From positions 1 to 53,011 of the IMG/VR virus record IMGVR_UViG_3300011994_000001: a DNA stretch of 53,011 bases; one strand, 5' to 3'. Positions 1 through 7,293 of the stretch are shown piece after piece. Source of the stretch: a virus. The position numbers and the translations under genes are program-made. Numbering within the stretch: position 1 is the stretch's first letter; every line of letters begins with the position of its first letter. The notes beneath the pieces were generated by a model. It was not told where the DNA came from and did not search any database. It saw nothing but the letters and a program-made list of their open reading frames with translations.

Positions 1-148
1 GGTAAAAAGCTGATCGCCCGCTTGTAGGTTGAACCGAGATTTTAACCGCTCCAGAGACTAGCTTAATAGCCCCATAGGTGGCCCCAGTAGCATCGTCTTT
101 AGTCATAATAGCATATCCAAAGTTGTCTACATTAATGAAGTTACTCAT
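1..148 (-). CDS. Major tail protein, N-terminal part (gene cut by the window edge)
   Basis: This is the first part of the major tail (tube) protein. The ATG is at 148-146, with an AGGAGG ribosome site at 154-160. The frame runs off the left edge and resumes at the right edge of the window, where the same bases (52914-53011) are present again. Joined across the circular junction the gene is 885 nt (294 residues), exactly in frame, ending at 52176. The N-terminus carries a short modern tail-tube type beta segment (AIKLVSGAVKISV). The gene follows the tail terminator and precedes the tail chaperones, the usual place for the tube protein. Confidence 0.85.
   Translation of the reverse strand, partial: MSNFINVDNFGYAIMTKDDATGATYGAIKLVSGAVKISVQPTSGRSAFY
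2..99. repeat. Terminal redundancy of the assembly, copy 1
   Basis: Bases 2-99 are identical to 52914-53011 (98 bp). Base 1 is G whereas the matching base 52913 is C. The overlap falls inside one continuous gene, so it is best read as the overlap of a circular (or circularly permuted) assembly rather than as physical phage ends. Confidence 0.9.
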
Positions 149-163
149 TACGTTCCTCCTTAT

Positions 164-529
164 TTATTGACTTTCAACTATACCGTAAGTTTGTACGTAG
201 TGGTGTACCCCTGTATCGGGTTCGATAAGGTGTTGGAACCCAGCATCGTACCAGTTCCCGTCAGCTCCGAATGCTAGGTCAACAGCTACGTGAGGACTGG
301 ACGTTACGCCTGTGAGAGGGTCAGGACGCTCCCAGATATCGACCTTAATCTGTACTAGGTCTGCGCTTGCTTTTCCGTCAGCGTAGTTACCGTCTGAGTG
401 ATCGACGTCCATAAAGGTTATACAGGGGAACGCCGTTATCGAGTTTGGATAACTATCAAGAACAGGGCAACTATAGGTCACCCCAATAGGGGCTAGTAAG
501 GCGTAAACCTTTGCCATATTATCTATCAT
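164..529 (-). CDS. Tail terminator / tail completion protein
   Basis: A 121-residue protein between the gp10-like neck protein and the major tail protein, the position of the tail terminator in HK97- and SPP1-like phages. It begins with an N-terminal helix (KVYALLAPIGV), followed by a short beta-rich stretch containing FPCITF and VQIKVDIWERP, as in the minor capsid/tail-terminator family of Gram-positive siphophages. Its ATG overlaps the end of the upstream gene by four bases, so translation is probably coupled. The protein is expected to cap the tail tube and join it to the neck. The assignment rests on position and general sequence character more than on strong motifs. Confidence 0.6.
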   Translation of the reverse strand: MIDNMAKVYALLAPIGVTYSCPVLDSYPNSITAFPCITFMDVDHSDGNYADGKASADLVQIKVDIWERPDPLTGVTSSPHVAVDLAFGADGNWYDAGFQHLIEPDTGVHHYVQTYGIVESQ

Positions 530-939
530 CTGGTGACCTCCTTAATATACTGGGCGTAAATAGCCTTTATTTTCTCCCTGTTCTTGACTATAGAATCTGT
601 GATAATCATCAAAGCTTTTGGATTACGAGAGGTCCCGTACTCAAGCCACTTAGCGTAAGGCACAGTAGCAAATACAATAGCGGTATGGGGCTTTGAAGGA
701 TCCATACCCGAGCCGATACTGGCCTTGTATAGTCCTGTGCGCTTCCAAGCAGACTTGCCGTTCTTACCCATTCTCACGGGTATATTGTAGATTCTCTCCA
801 TAGCAAGTTTCTTTGCTTCTCCTTCGCAGAAGATAGCTGACTTGAGGTTACCCTTGTCTACGTTAAGAATAATCTGTTCTGTCTTAGCGTTCATCCTTCG
901 TATCCAGTCATCGACGGCTACTTGGATTTCATCCGACAT
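526..939 (-). CDS. HK97 gp10-like neck / head-tail joining protein
   Basis: A 137-residue protein with the hallmark pattern of the HK97-gp10 family: an N-terminal helix rich in charged residues, then TGLYKASIG, then VPYAKWLEYGTSRNP near residues 103-117. These proteins sit in the neck between connector and tail terminator and are needed to join tail to head. The start ATG overlaps the stop of the head-closure gene (base 939 is shared) and its stop overlaps the next start, giving a tightly coupled neck operon. Confidence 0.75.
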   Translation of the reverse strand: MSDEIQVAVDDWIRRMNAKTEQIILNVDKGNLKSAIFCEGEAKKLAMERIYNIPVRMGKNGKSAWKRTGLYKASIGSGMDPSKPHTAIVFATVPYAKWLEYGTSRNPKALMIITDSIVKNREKIKAIYAQYIKEVTR

Positions 940-1244
940 CAGATCACCTTCTCAACGTAAACCTCGTTATGGTTAATATAAGGCACTACGCTAGTGACCT
1001 TATAAACTTGAGGTAGCCCGTTAATTTGGAATCTGCTAAGCTCGTCAATACCAAAATCTTTACAAAAGATTATATGGCTAGCGAGGTTTGTAGTTCCTGC
1101 TTCCTCTCTGTTGTAACGAGTTTGAACAGCTTGAAAGTCTCCTTTGATAGTCCTATTAAGGACGTAAGGAACAACAAGCATTCCTTTGGAGTTAGGAGTA
1201 GCTGACGATGGGGCGAATATGGCGATTGAATCCCTCATCTTCAT
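939..1244 (-). CDS. Head closure protein
   Basis: A 101-residue, mostly beta-strand protein in the head-closure position (connector, closure, gp10, tail terminator). The start (MKMRDSIAIFAPSSATPN) and the C-terminal strand (YINHNEVYVEKVI) fit the small beta-barrel stopper proteins of siphophages, which plug the portal after DNA packaging. It follows the connector gene with one intervening base. The family assignment is mainly by gene order. Confidence 0.55.
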   Translation of the reverse strand: MKMRDSIAIFAPSSATPNSKGMLVVPYVLNRTIKGDFQAVQTRYNREEAGTTNLASHIIFCKDFGIDELSRFQINGLPQVYKVTSVVPYINHNEVYVEKVI

Positions 1245-1245
1245 A

Positions 1246-1839
1246 TTAGAACCTCACCGCCTTATAACGGTCCAGTACTTCGGAGATACTGGCTGGTATA
1301 GCTGACTCCTTCTTTGAGTAGGTATACTGTACTTGCCCCTCGCGTTCTGCATCTACCCCGAGCCTACCTTCACGGCTGTCCTTGTACTCCAAGGACGCTA
1401 GTTTAAGAGAGGCAAGGACTAGATCAGCAGGCATCGTAGCGTACCCAGCGTGGTAGTCTATGGATACGTACGATTCTTCTTGATTGACGTACCGTAACTT
1501 GCCCGCCATAGTAACGTATTGATAATCTAGCATATCCACGTAACCAGGGAATGTCCGATACCCCGAGATACCACTCGTATCGGGTAGCACGCCCCCCACC
1601 TCAGCGTCATATCGGACGATACTCTCAACCGATATGATGGGGTAGTTGTTAGTGAATATCTTATGGTTAGTCAAGTGCTGTTCTCCTACGTAAGCGGTTA
1701 CGTCAAACTTGCGATGGCAATAATTCTCGACCATAGCTTGTATACTACCAACGAGAAGCCCGAGAAATAAGTCATCACTAGTATCAGCAACGGGTATCTG
1801 GAGATAACTTTTGAGATCGTTTAAGGCGAATAAGGGCAT
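1246..1839 (-). CDS. Head-tail connector protein (gp6/gp15-like)
   Basis: A 197-residue protein. The N-terminal helical part (LNDLKSYLQIPVADTSDD) with the following LVGSIQAMVENYCHRKF matches the pattern of phage gp6-like head-tail connector proteins, which form the ring below the portal. It is first of the four-gene neck set that ends with the tail terminator. The central segment is an unusual beta-rich insertion (about residues 50-130), so it is longer than the typical 100-residue gp6. Expected to act in the capsid-proximal neck. Confidence 0.7.
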   Translation of the reverse strand: MPLFALNDLKSYLQIPVADTSDDLFLGLLVGSIQAMVENYCHRKFDVTAYVGEQHLTNHKIFTNNYPIISVESIVRYDAEVGGVLPDTSGISGYRTFPGYVDMLDYQYVTMAGKLRYVNQEESYVSIDYHAGYATMPADLVLASLKLASLEYKDSREGRLGVDAEREGQVQYTYSKKESAIPASISEVLDRYKAVRF

Positions 1840-1849
1840 GACCCATCAC

Positions 1850-2014
1850 CTACTCTTCTTCAATTACGAGGGTATCTTCCAGGTCAATTTCGTCAGCAAA
1901 ACCAGCTTCAATAATCTTGTCCGCCATCTTAGCGTTGAAAGTCGCGCATTGACCCTCGTTGTAGGGAGACATCGGTTTGATAAACTTTACGTGCTTTTCA
2001 GTTACTCTAGCCAT
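1850..2014 (-). CDS. Small acidic protein of the head operon
   Basis: A 54-residue protein (starts MARVTEKHVKFIKPMSPYN, ends in EIDLEDTLVIEEE). It has an ATG at 2014 and a perfect AGGAGG seven to nine bases upstream. It lies between the 98-residue protein and the connector. The acidic C-terminus and the pattern KMADKIIEAGFAD resemble the end of the neighbouring 98-residue protein (VADELVEQGLADYDF), so the two may be related small head proteins of the kind with a conserved 'A..LVE.G.A' helix. Function unknown. Confidence 0.7.
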   Translation of the reverse strand: MARVTEKHVKFIKPMSPYNEGQCATFNAKMADKIIEAGFADEIDLEDTLVIEEE

Positions 2015-2038
2015 AATTAATATTCCTCCTTATTTTTA

Positions 2039-2335
2039 TTATACGACAGGATCAGCGACAACTGTCGCAGTATCGACAGGGGCAGGGGCAGGTTCGACGA
2101 CAGCATCTGTCGGGGGTATTTCTACCGCTACGACAGTATCGACAACAGGTGAGCTTGCAGGAGCCTCAGCAGGCACTCCTCCGAGATTAGAGAAGTCGTA
2201 ATCTGCTAAACCCTGTTCAACTAGCTCATCCGCTACAGCGGGGTCTACTTCTACGCAATCCCCAACCTTTAAATCCGACAGCATACCCGTATTCTTCATA
2301 TTGGCGGGGGCTATAATTTTAATTCGCAAAACCAT
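2039..2335 (-). CDS. Small head-operon protein with Pro/Ala/Val-rich tail
   Basis: A 98-residue protein. The first 50 residues hold MLSDLKVGDCVEVD and VADELVEQGLADYDF, a compact motif seen in small phage head proteins. The last 45 residues are low-complexity, rich in Pro, Ala, Val and Asp, probably disordered. It follows the decoration-protein candidate by seven bases and is followed by a related 54-residue protein. The role is not known; a head-assembly or connector accessory role is only suggested by position. Confidence 0.6.
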   Translation of the reverse strand: MVLRIKIIAPANMKNTGMLSDLKVGDCVEVDPAVADELVEQGLADYDFSNLGGVPAEAPASSPVVDTVVAVEIPPTDAVVEPAPAPVDTATVVADPVV

Positions 2336-2342
2336 TTCCTCC

Positions 2343-2828
2343 TTACAGCGATCTTAGTTCAACCATTACGGTTACGCCCGAGAGCGAGGTGAGAACCCCC
2401 GCGTCTTTCAAGGCAAGTCTATCTCCAGTAGCAAGAGTAGTGTTTGTAGCTGATCCTAGCGTTGAAGTTACTACTGTGTTAGCAGTACCCTTTAGATTAA
2501 TAGGAGCAGACAGCGTAGATACTCCAGCATCAAGAGCTTGAGTACCCGTTAGTTTCTCGATGTCCAAGGTAACTGCACCTGCATCAGTACCCGATACAGA
2601 ATGAACTTCTCGCACGCTTGCTATCTGCATAGCGAAGGGGGCTATGAAGAAGATACCAAAGTTTGAGGCGGTAGAAGCGTCTGCTCCTGGTACGCTCTCT
2701 CTAATTAGTATCTCCAGACCTACAATCTTACCTCCTGCGATAGTTAGCTGAGAACCTGGACCGTATACTGACTCGTCACCGCCTTGTTTGCGGTACATCC
2801 CTGTATTATAACTTGAGTTCGCTGGCAT
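2343..2828 (-). CDS. Head decoration / minor head protein candidate
   Basis: A 161-residue, Gly/Ser/Thr/Ala-rich beta protein directly downstream of the major capsid gene. In this position phages commonly encode a capsid decoration protein. The second ATG (2828) is chosen because the GGGGG ribosome site at 2837-2841 is eight bases from it but only two from the upstream ATG at 2834. Both the ribosome site and the start region lie in a 12-bp perfect inverted repeat. It contains a strand-rich segment (FFIAPFAMQIASVREVHSV) and a Val-rich end (SGVTVMVELRSL). A similar composition and length is seen in the 163-residue protein at 8518-9009. Confidence 0.55.
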   Translation of the reverse strand: MPANSSYNTGMYRKQGGDESVYGPGSQLTIAGGKIVGLEILIRESVPGADASTASNFGIFFIAPFAMQIASVREVHSVSGTDAGAVTLDIEKLTGTQALDAGVSTLSAPINLKGTANTVVTSTLGSATNTTLATGDRLALKDAGVLTSLSGVTVMVELRSL

Positions 2829-2829
2829 T

Positions 2830-2867
2830 GACATAACCCCCTATAATTTATTTAAGGGGGTTATGTC
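2830..2867 (-). promoter_or_regulatory. Perfect 12-bp inverted repeat between capsid and decoration genes
   Basis: The arms 2830-2841 and 2856-2867 are perfectly complementary (GACATAACCCCC / GGGGGTTATGTC), with a 14-nt AT-rich loop. In the minus-strand transcript the downstream arm contains the ribosome site and the first ATG of the next gene. It may limit read-through from the capsid gene or hide the ribosome site to set the capsid:decoration ratio. There is no U-tract, so a classic terminator is unlikely. Confidence 0.7.
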
Positions 2868-2894
2868 GCCCCCCTTGTACTTACCTATAAGATA

Positions 2895-4019
2895 TTATTT
2901 CAAGAATCCCGTGAGCAGGGAGAAGGAAGCAGGAATGGAAAGTTTTCCGTCGATACGTTCCCACATCTTAACAAGAGCTTCGTGGTTCTTGAAGGCTTGA
3001 TCTGATTGAGTATTGATCTCAGAGCCCATCTCATTCTTGTCGAATAGATAGTAATAGTCGAGGTTACCAAAGGCAATCTCAGAACAAGTGGCCTTGGCGT
3101 TTACAGTCAAGTTCTCAGGGAAGAGAGCGGAGAACTCAATTACAGGGAATCCACCGAAGGTAGAAGGTTTGGAGTTGAGAACTCCGTTGTCTTGGTTATC
3201 TACCCAGAGGTATCGCCCTTGACCGTCTTTCATTTGACGCATTTGGCGAACAGCTCCTGTGTTTACGAAGTAGCAAGCTCCTGCTCTCCAGTTAACGTCG
3301 ATAGAATACGGAAGACCAACGAGATCGTCAGCAATCAATACGTTAGTGGTAGCCGCATTGGCACTAGCTACGGAGTTGATACCAACAGTACCTACAACAC
3401 CCTTGGGTTGGTTAGTTCCAGAACCGACCATGATAGCTTGGTTCTCTGCCTTAACAAAAGCCTTGGCGTATTGTTTGAGCAGGTATCCGTAAAGGTTGAC
3501 TGGGCTATCTGCCAATAGATCGCGAGCAATAGCAGTGTAACCGTCAAGACGGGATACGCTGTAGGTAAGAGAGGAGAACGTTGGAGCAGTAGCGGTAAGA
3601 GGGTTGGTATCCGATACTTCCCAAGTCAAGTTGATACCCGTAGCGCCTACAGGCCAGGTTCCGTTACGATAGGTTACAGGTACAACGGTACAACGATTAC
3701 GGAGAGCTTCTGGATCTGCGATGATCTTGTCGATAATATCGGTATGGAATTCAGTAGGAAGTAACTCAAGACCAGAACCAGCGGTTCCACCAGACAAGTC
3801 TTTAGCAATACCCCCACAGTATTTTTCTACCTCAGCTCTGTTGTTATCCATTTTAGCTACGAAGTAACGCATGGTCTTTTCTTCTTTGGACATATCGCCA
3901 ATAGGCTTTTCTTGGAAGGTGATCTTACGCATAGCCTTTGTTAATCCTTTGGCCTCCAGCATAGCCTCAACCATTTTCTCTGTTACAGCGTCAAACTCTT
4001 CTTTAGTGAAACGTGCCAT
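2895..4019 (-). CDS. Major capsid protein (HK97 fold)
   Basis: A 374-residue protein directly after the prohead protease, as in HK97-type head modules. It starts with a charged helical region (residues 1-75) of the type removed as a scaffolding delta domain. The coat domain follows from about LLPTEFHTDIIDKI. It includes SRLDGYTAIARDLLADSPVNLYGYL and AENQAIMVGSGTNQPKGV, the E-loop and spine-helix region characteristic of gp5-like coat proteins. The cleavage site is not visible with certainty; the Gly-rich GGTAGSG before residue 85 is a candidate. It forms the icosahedral shell. Confidence 0.9.
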   Translation of the reverse strand: MARFTKEEFDAVTEKMVEAMLEAKGLTKAMRKITFQEKPIGDMSKEEKTMRYFVAKMDNNRAEVEKYCGGIAKDLSGGTAGSGLELLPTEFHTDIIDKIIADPEALRNRCTVVPVTYRNGTWPVGATGINLTWEVSDTNPLTATAPTFSSLTYSVSRLDGYTAIARDLLADSPVNLYGYLLKQYAKAFVKAENQAIMVGSGTNQPKGVVGTVGINSVASANAATTNVLIADDLVGLPYSIDVNWRAGACYFVNTGAVRQMRQMKDGQGRYLWVDNQDNGVLNSKPSTFGGFPVIEFSALFPENLTVNAKATCSEIAFGNLDYYYLFDKNEMGSEINTQSDQAFKNHEALVKMWERIDGKLSIPASFSLLTGFLK

Positions 4020-4022
4020 CGA

Positions 4023-4919
4023 TTATTTCGCCCCTTTCATAATAGCTTCGAGTTTTTCCTCGACAGCTTTTTGGATCTGTTCGTCGGTGTATTCCTTACC
4101 TTCGTCACCGTCTGGCTCTTTACCAGGATCAGGTTGATCCCCAGATACCATAGACTTTAGATTTTTAATATGCTCCATCATACCGTCGCAAGCCTTATTG
4201 ATCTTAGCTTGATTACCAGCAGAGATACTAGCTCCCGATTTTGTTTCAGGCTCCGCAGGAGGTTCAACTGGATCGGCTACCTTTGTCGCTAACCCTGTTA
4301 CGAGGTCGCTGAGAGCTTTGATTTCTTCGGAGTAGTCCTTTTGCTCTGGGAATTGAATTGCCTTGATAGCATCCTCAATCGCTTTTGCTACTTCTTTAGG
4401 ATCCATTATCTCACCACTTTCTTTCATTTGGTCGAATAGACCTTTACTGATTTTACCCTCTTCAAACGCTCTTGCTACCGCATTAGGGTTGCATGGTACC
4501 GTCACCAAAGAAAGCTCCAAAAGCTCCCAACTCGTGAAGTCGTACCCGCCCGCCTTATTGGGCGCGCGTTCGAGAGGAATAAACCCGATGCTTGAGGCTT
4601 TCATATAGCCTTCACTGTAGAGATAGAACCATTCTTTTGCGTTATCTGTTTCCGCAAACTGTATCTTAAATACAAGCTGTTTAGCCTGTATGCTAACCCC
4701 GAGAGCTTTGCCGATGACCGTGGACTTCTCGCCCGCCGAATAGTTATGGTTAGCGAGAATGACTGGGTTCTTTAGGTAGTTTTCAAGCTTGACGCCGTCA
4801 ACCTTCATACTATCTCCAGCCCTGTCTATGTCCTCCGTACTACCGATCATTTCAATAATACGGTTGGCTTTGTCAAGGACTTTGACCTCCCAGGTTAGCT
4901 GTTTTTGAATAGGATCCAT
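4023..4919 (-). CDS. Prohead maturation protease (HK97 family), with scaffold-like tail
   Basis: A 298-residue protein. Residues 1-165 are a caudovirus prohead protease (peptidase S78): GSTEDIDRAGD, the catalytic His in NPVILANHNY, the Ser in MKASSIGFIP and the strand ELLELSLVTVPCNPNA. The remaining residues are charged with coiled-coil character (EVAKAIEDAIKAIQFPEQ onward) and acidic at the end, probably a fused scaffold. Protease and scaffold in one chain would be assembled inside the prohead and digested at maturation. The start has a GGGGTGAG ribosome site overlapping the end of the upstream small gene. Confidence 0.85.
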   Translation of the reverse strand: MDPIQKQLTWEVKVLDKANRIIEMIGSTEDIDRAGDSMKVDGVKLENYLKNPVILANHNYSAGEKSTVIGKALGVSIQAKQLVFKIQFAETDNAKEWFYLYSEGYMKASSIGFIPLERAPNKAGGYDFTSWELLELSLVTVPCNPNAVARAFEEGKISKGLFDQMKESGEIMDPKEVAKAIEDAIKAIQFPEQKDYSEEIKALSDLVTGLATKVADPVEPPAEPETKSGASISAGNQAKINKACDGMMEHIKNLKSMVSGDQPDPGKEPDGDEGKEYTDEQIQKAVEEKLEAIMKGAK

Positions 4920-4923
4920 GGCC

Positions 4924-5076
4924 TCACCCCCCTTTAGTTATTATCTTGTTAGTCCAGCCTACCCTGAGTATACAAGTACCGCGCCAACTAACGCAAGTAC
5001 CGCAGTTGTACACAGGGTCTACGAACTTAAATTTAACCTTGTTAAATTCGTAGTGTGGGCAGTTCCATCCTGCCAT
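4924..5076 (-). CDS. Small cysteine-containing protein between portal and protease
   Basis: A 50-residue protein (begins MAGWNCPHYEFNKVK). It has Cys-Pro-His and CGTCVSWRGTC motifs that could bind a metal ion. The ATG at 5076 has an AAGG ribosome site; the TGA at 4924-4926 lies in the ribosome site of the protease gene. Function unknown. Its conservation of reading frame between two essential head genes and correct spacing support that it is real. Confidence 0.6.
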   Translation of the reverse strand: MAGWNCPHYEFNKVKFKFVDPVYNCGTCVSWRGTCILRVGWTNKIITKGG

Positions 5077-5091
5077 ACTCAACCTTCTTTC

Positions 5092-7251
5092 TTAATCTGG
5101 AACGTTGACTTTAGGACTCATACAACAGTGACAATTTACAACTTCTTCGGCTGGTAGCGAGTCATCCCCAGGACAGTCGCAATCGTAACCTCCAACTACA
5201 AAAGGTTCGTCTACCGAAATAGCGTTTTCCTCTGAATAATCTTCTCCCGCTTGGATATGAGTCTCTCTTGGTTTGAATCCAGAACCTCCGCCAGAGTGTA
5301 GCCAGTACTTACCGTCGATAAGGTCTGAGTTTTGACGATACGTTTCCGAGGTAGCTTGATTAAGCGACGATAAAACCTCTGTTTGAGCTATCATTCTAGC
5401 CCTAACTTCGTCAAATAAATCTCCGAGCATAGAGGTTACATCGGCAATAGTAAACGTCCTACCATCGTTGTACTCCTCTGAGTCATAGGCTTCTTGAATG
5501 AGGTCTTTGACCCGTTGTCGGGTAGTCTCGTTAACATTCGCGATCTTGTTAACTTTACTCTGGATCTTCTTCTGTACCACAGGGTGTTTGAAGTCGAACT
5601 TGATTCCCGTATCCTTATGGATATAGTTACCAATACTCTTGAACTCGTTTACTACCGCTTTACCACCCGTCATAAACGCTTTGTTATATACGGGCGTCAG
5701 TATCTTTTTGAGTTCAGCATCCCAGTCCTTAGGATTGAGAGGGTCTTTACTACCTTGGCTTGCCTTCTCCGCTACCGCTTTGAGTTGCTTATCGAAGTAA
5801 CCGTGGAGCGTTGAAGAGAACTCTTTTACTAAGGGCTCGCCAAGCTTAATAAAATTTTCAGCCCGCTTACTATCTCCTTTAGCGATACCACGTGCAATCT
5901 TCTTCCTAGTAACTCTGTCTAGACCGAGCGTAAGACCTTCAGGCAGGGCTTTATTCGGTTGAGGCTCTTCGGGGGTAAGATTATCCCCGCCCGTCTCATC
6001 CGACACGTTAGAACCGTCATTTTGAGGCGTTGGACTAGGGGGTGCCGTCCCTATAGGCTGTAACGAGGTAGCTTGATATATGGTATCTCCCTCGGGTATG
6101 GGTTTCAACTGCATACCTAGCATCTTGCTTATGATCTCCCGACCTTCGTTAACAGTTAATGTCTTGTTAACTTGAGTATCTAGGACCGCTTTGATAAAGT
6201 CCTTGTTCTCAGGTACGTTATCTGTAAACCTGAGTTCAATGTCTTCTCCGAACATCTGGACAAACTCATTATTAAGCTTGTCTTGAATCATCTTTAGTCG
6301 GGGCTTAATTACGTGGGCTTGGAATACATACTCTGCAGTCTCAGCGTTAGCCCGAGATACATCGTCCGTCAATCCCAATATCGACTTATGAATTCCGAAG
6401 GTCCCCAGGATTTCATCCCTGTTCTGCTGGCGTAAGTTAAAAAAGTCCATATCCTTTTGACTAATCTGGATAGGCGTGTAGGTTACTCCTTCACCCCTAA
6501 CCATAGCAGTCTTCCTAGCGTTGGCTACTCCCTTATGCCTATCCTCCCACGCTTCCTTTAAGCGGTCAAAGTCATCATCGCCAACTTCTGGTAGAGTCAA
6601 TATACCCTGAGGTTCTGCATTATTGTAGAAGAAATTACGATTCCACTCGGCAGAATACTTGTCCGATTCTAGGGCGTTTGCAGATGCTTGAGTCGGTCCA
6701 ACTCCTCCGTACGGATTAAGGAAGTCAGGCATTTGAAAGTAGATAACCTCGTTAGGTTCAAGAGGTATCTGCTCCAGCCCCGCTCTGTAGATATAGCCCT
6801 TGATAAAGTCCTCCTTATCAGGGATAACCCACATATCCATAGGGTTTACAACCCACATTTCCTTTACCCTGCCTACTCCGTCTTTGGATAGATACAAGTA
6901 CGCTTTGCCGGTTAGGTCAAGAAAGCCCGAGATTCTCAAGAGCATCTCATACTTACTAAGATATGGGTTTGGATGATTCAGTACATTAAGAGCAAGACTA
7001 TTCTCAATAACCTTCTCGCCCTTATATGCTTTCCACTCGCTATCTCCCACGTTCTGACTTATCTTGGATACGCAAGCGAACAACCAACCTATCTGACCAT
7101 ACGATCTCAGGTAGTCTCCAGTACCCATAGCAGGAGGAATATGGATAACTTGGGAATAGTACCCGCCGAACTTCTTCTTGACGCTACTAACAGCCTGATT
7201 AACTGCAGAGACTACTTTGTTCCTACTAAATAAACCCAATAGTGTTTTCAC
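5092..7251 (-). CDS. Portal protein fused to a MuF-type minor head protein
   Basis: A 719-residue protein. Residues 1 to about 390 are an HK97-type portal: SYGQIGWLFACVSKISQNV, LNHPNPYLSKYEMLLRI, a 'GRVKEMWVVNP' stretch and the ILGTFGIHKSILGL clip/stem region. After a Pro-rich linker (about 390-435) comes a helical region and a Phage_Mu_F-like domain: RARMIAQTEVLSSLNQAT, a conserved K-W, RETHIQAGE, and LPAEEVVNCHC near the end. MuF proteins are minor head proteins placed inside the capsid with the portal; here both are one chain. The Cys/His-rich end (DCDCPGDD...NCHCC) could bind metal. The gene follows the polysaccharide-deacetylase-like gene. Confidence 0.85.
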   Translation of the reverse strand: MKTLLGLFSRNKVVSAVNQAVSSVKKKFGGYYSQVIHIPPAMGTGDYLRSYGQIGWLFACVSKISQNVGDSEWKAYKGEKVIENSLALNVLNHPNPYLSKYEMLLRISGFLDLTGKAYLYLSKDGVGRVKEMWVVNPMDMWVIPDKEDFIKGYIYRAGLEQIPLEPNEVIYFQMPDFLNPYGGVGPTQASANALESDKYSAEWNRNFFYNNAEPQGILTLPEVGDDDFDRLKEAWEDRHKGVANARKTAMVRGEGVTYTPIQISQKDMDFFNLRQQNRDEILGTFGIHKSILGLTDDVSRANAETAEYVFQAHVIKPRLKMIQDKLNNEFVQMFGEDIELRFTDNVPENKDFIKAVLDTQVNKTLTVNEGREIISKMLGMQLKPIPEGDTIYQATSLQPIGTAPPSPTPQNDGSNVSDETGGDNLTPEEPQPNKALPEGLTLGLDRVTRKKIARGIAKGDSKRAENFIKLGEPLVKEFSSTLHGYFDKQLKAVAEKASQGSKDPLNPKDWDAELKKILTPVYNKAFMTGGKAVVNEFKSIGNYIHKDTGIKFDFKHPVVQKKIQSKVNKIANVNETTRQRVKDLIQEAYDSEEYNDGRTFTIADVTSMLGDLFDEVRARMIAQTEVLSSLNQATSETYRQNSDLIDGKYWLHSGGGSGFKPRETHIQAGEDYSEENAISVDEPFVVGGYDCDCPGDDSLPAEEVVNCHCCMSPKVNVPD

Positions 7252-7293
7252 CTCCTTTCTACAATTATCAAGTTCCCTAGGGACAGATTCTGA

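Noticed and set aside
4918-5157. Plus-strand open frame between portal and protease
   Set aside because: It is opposite to the late operon and overlaps the small Cys gene and the end of the portal gene; no ribosome site.
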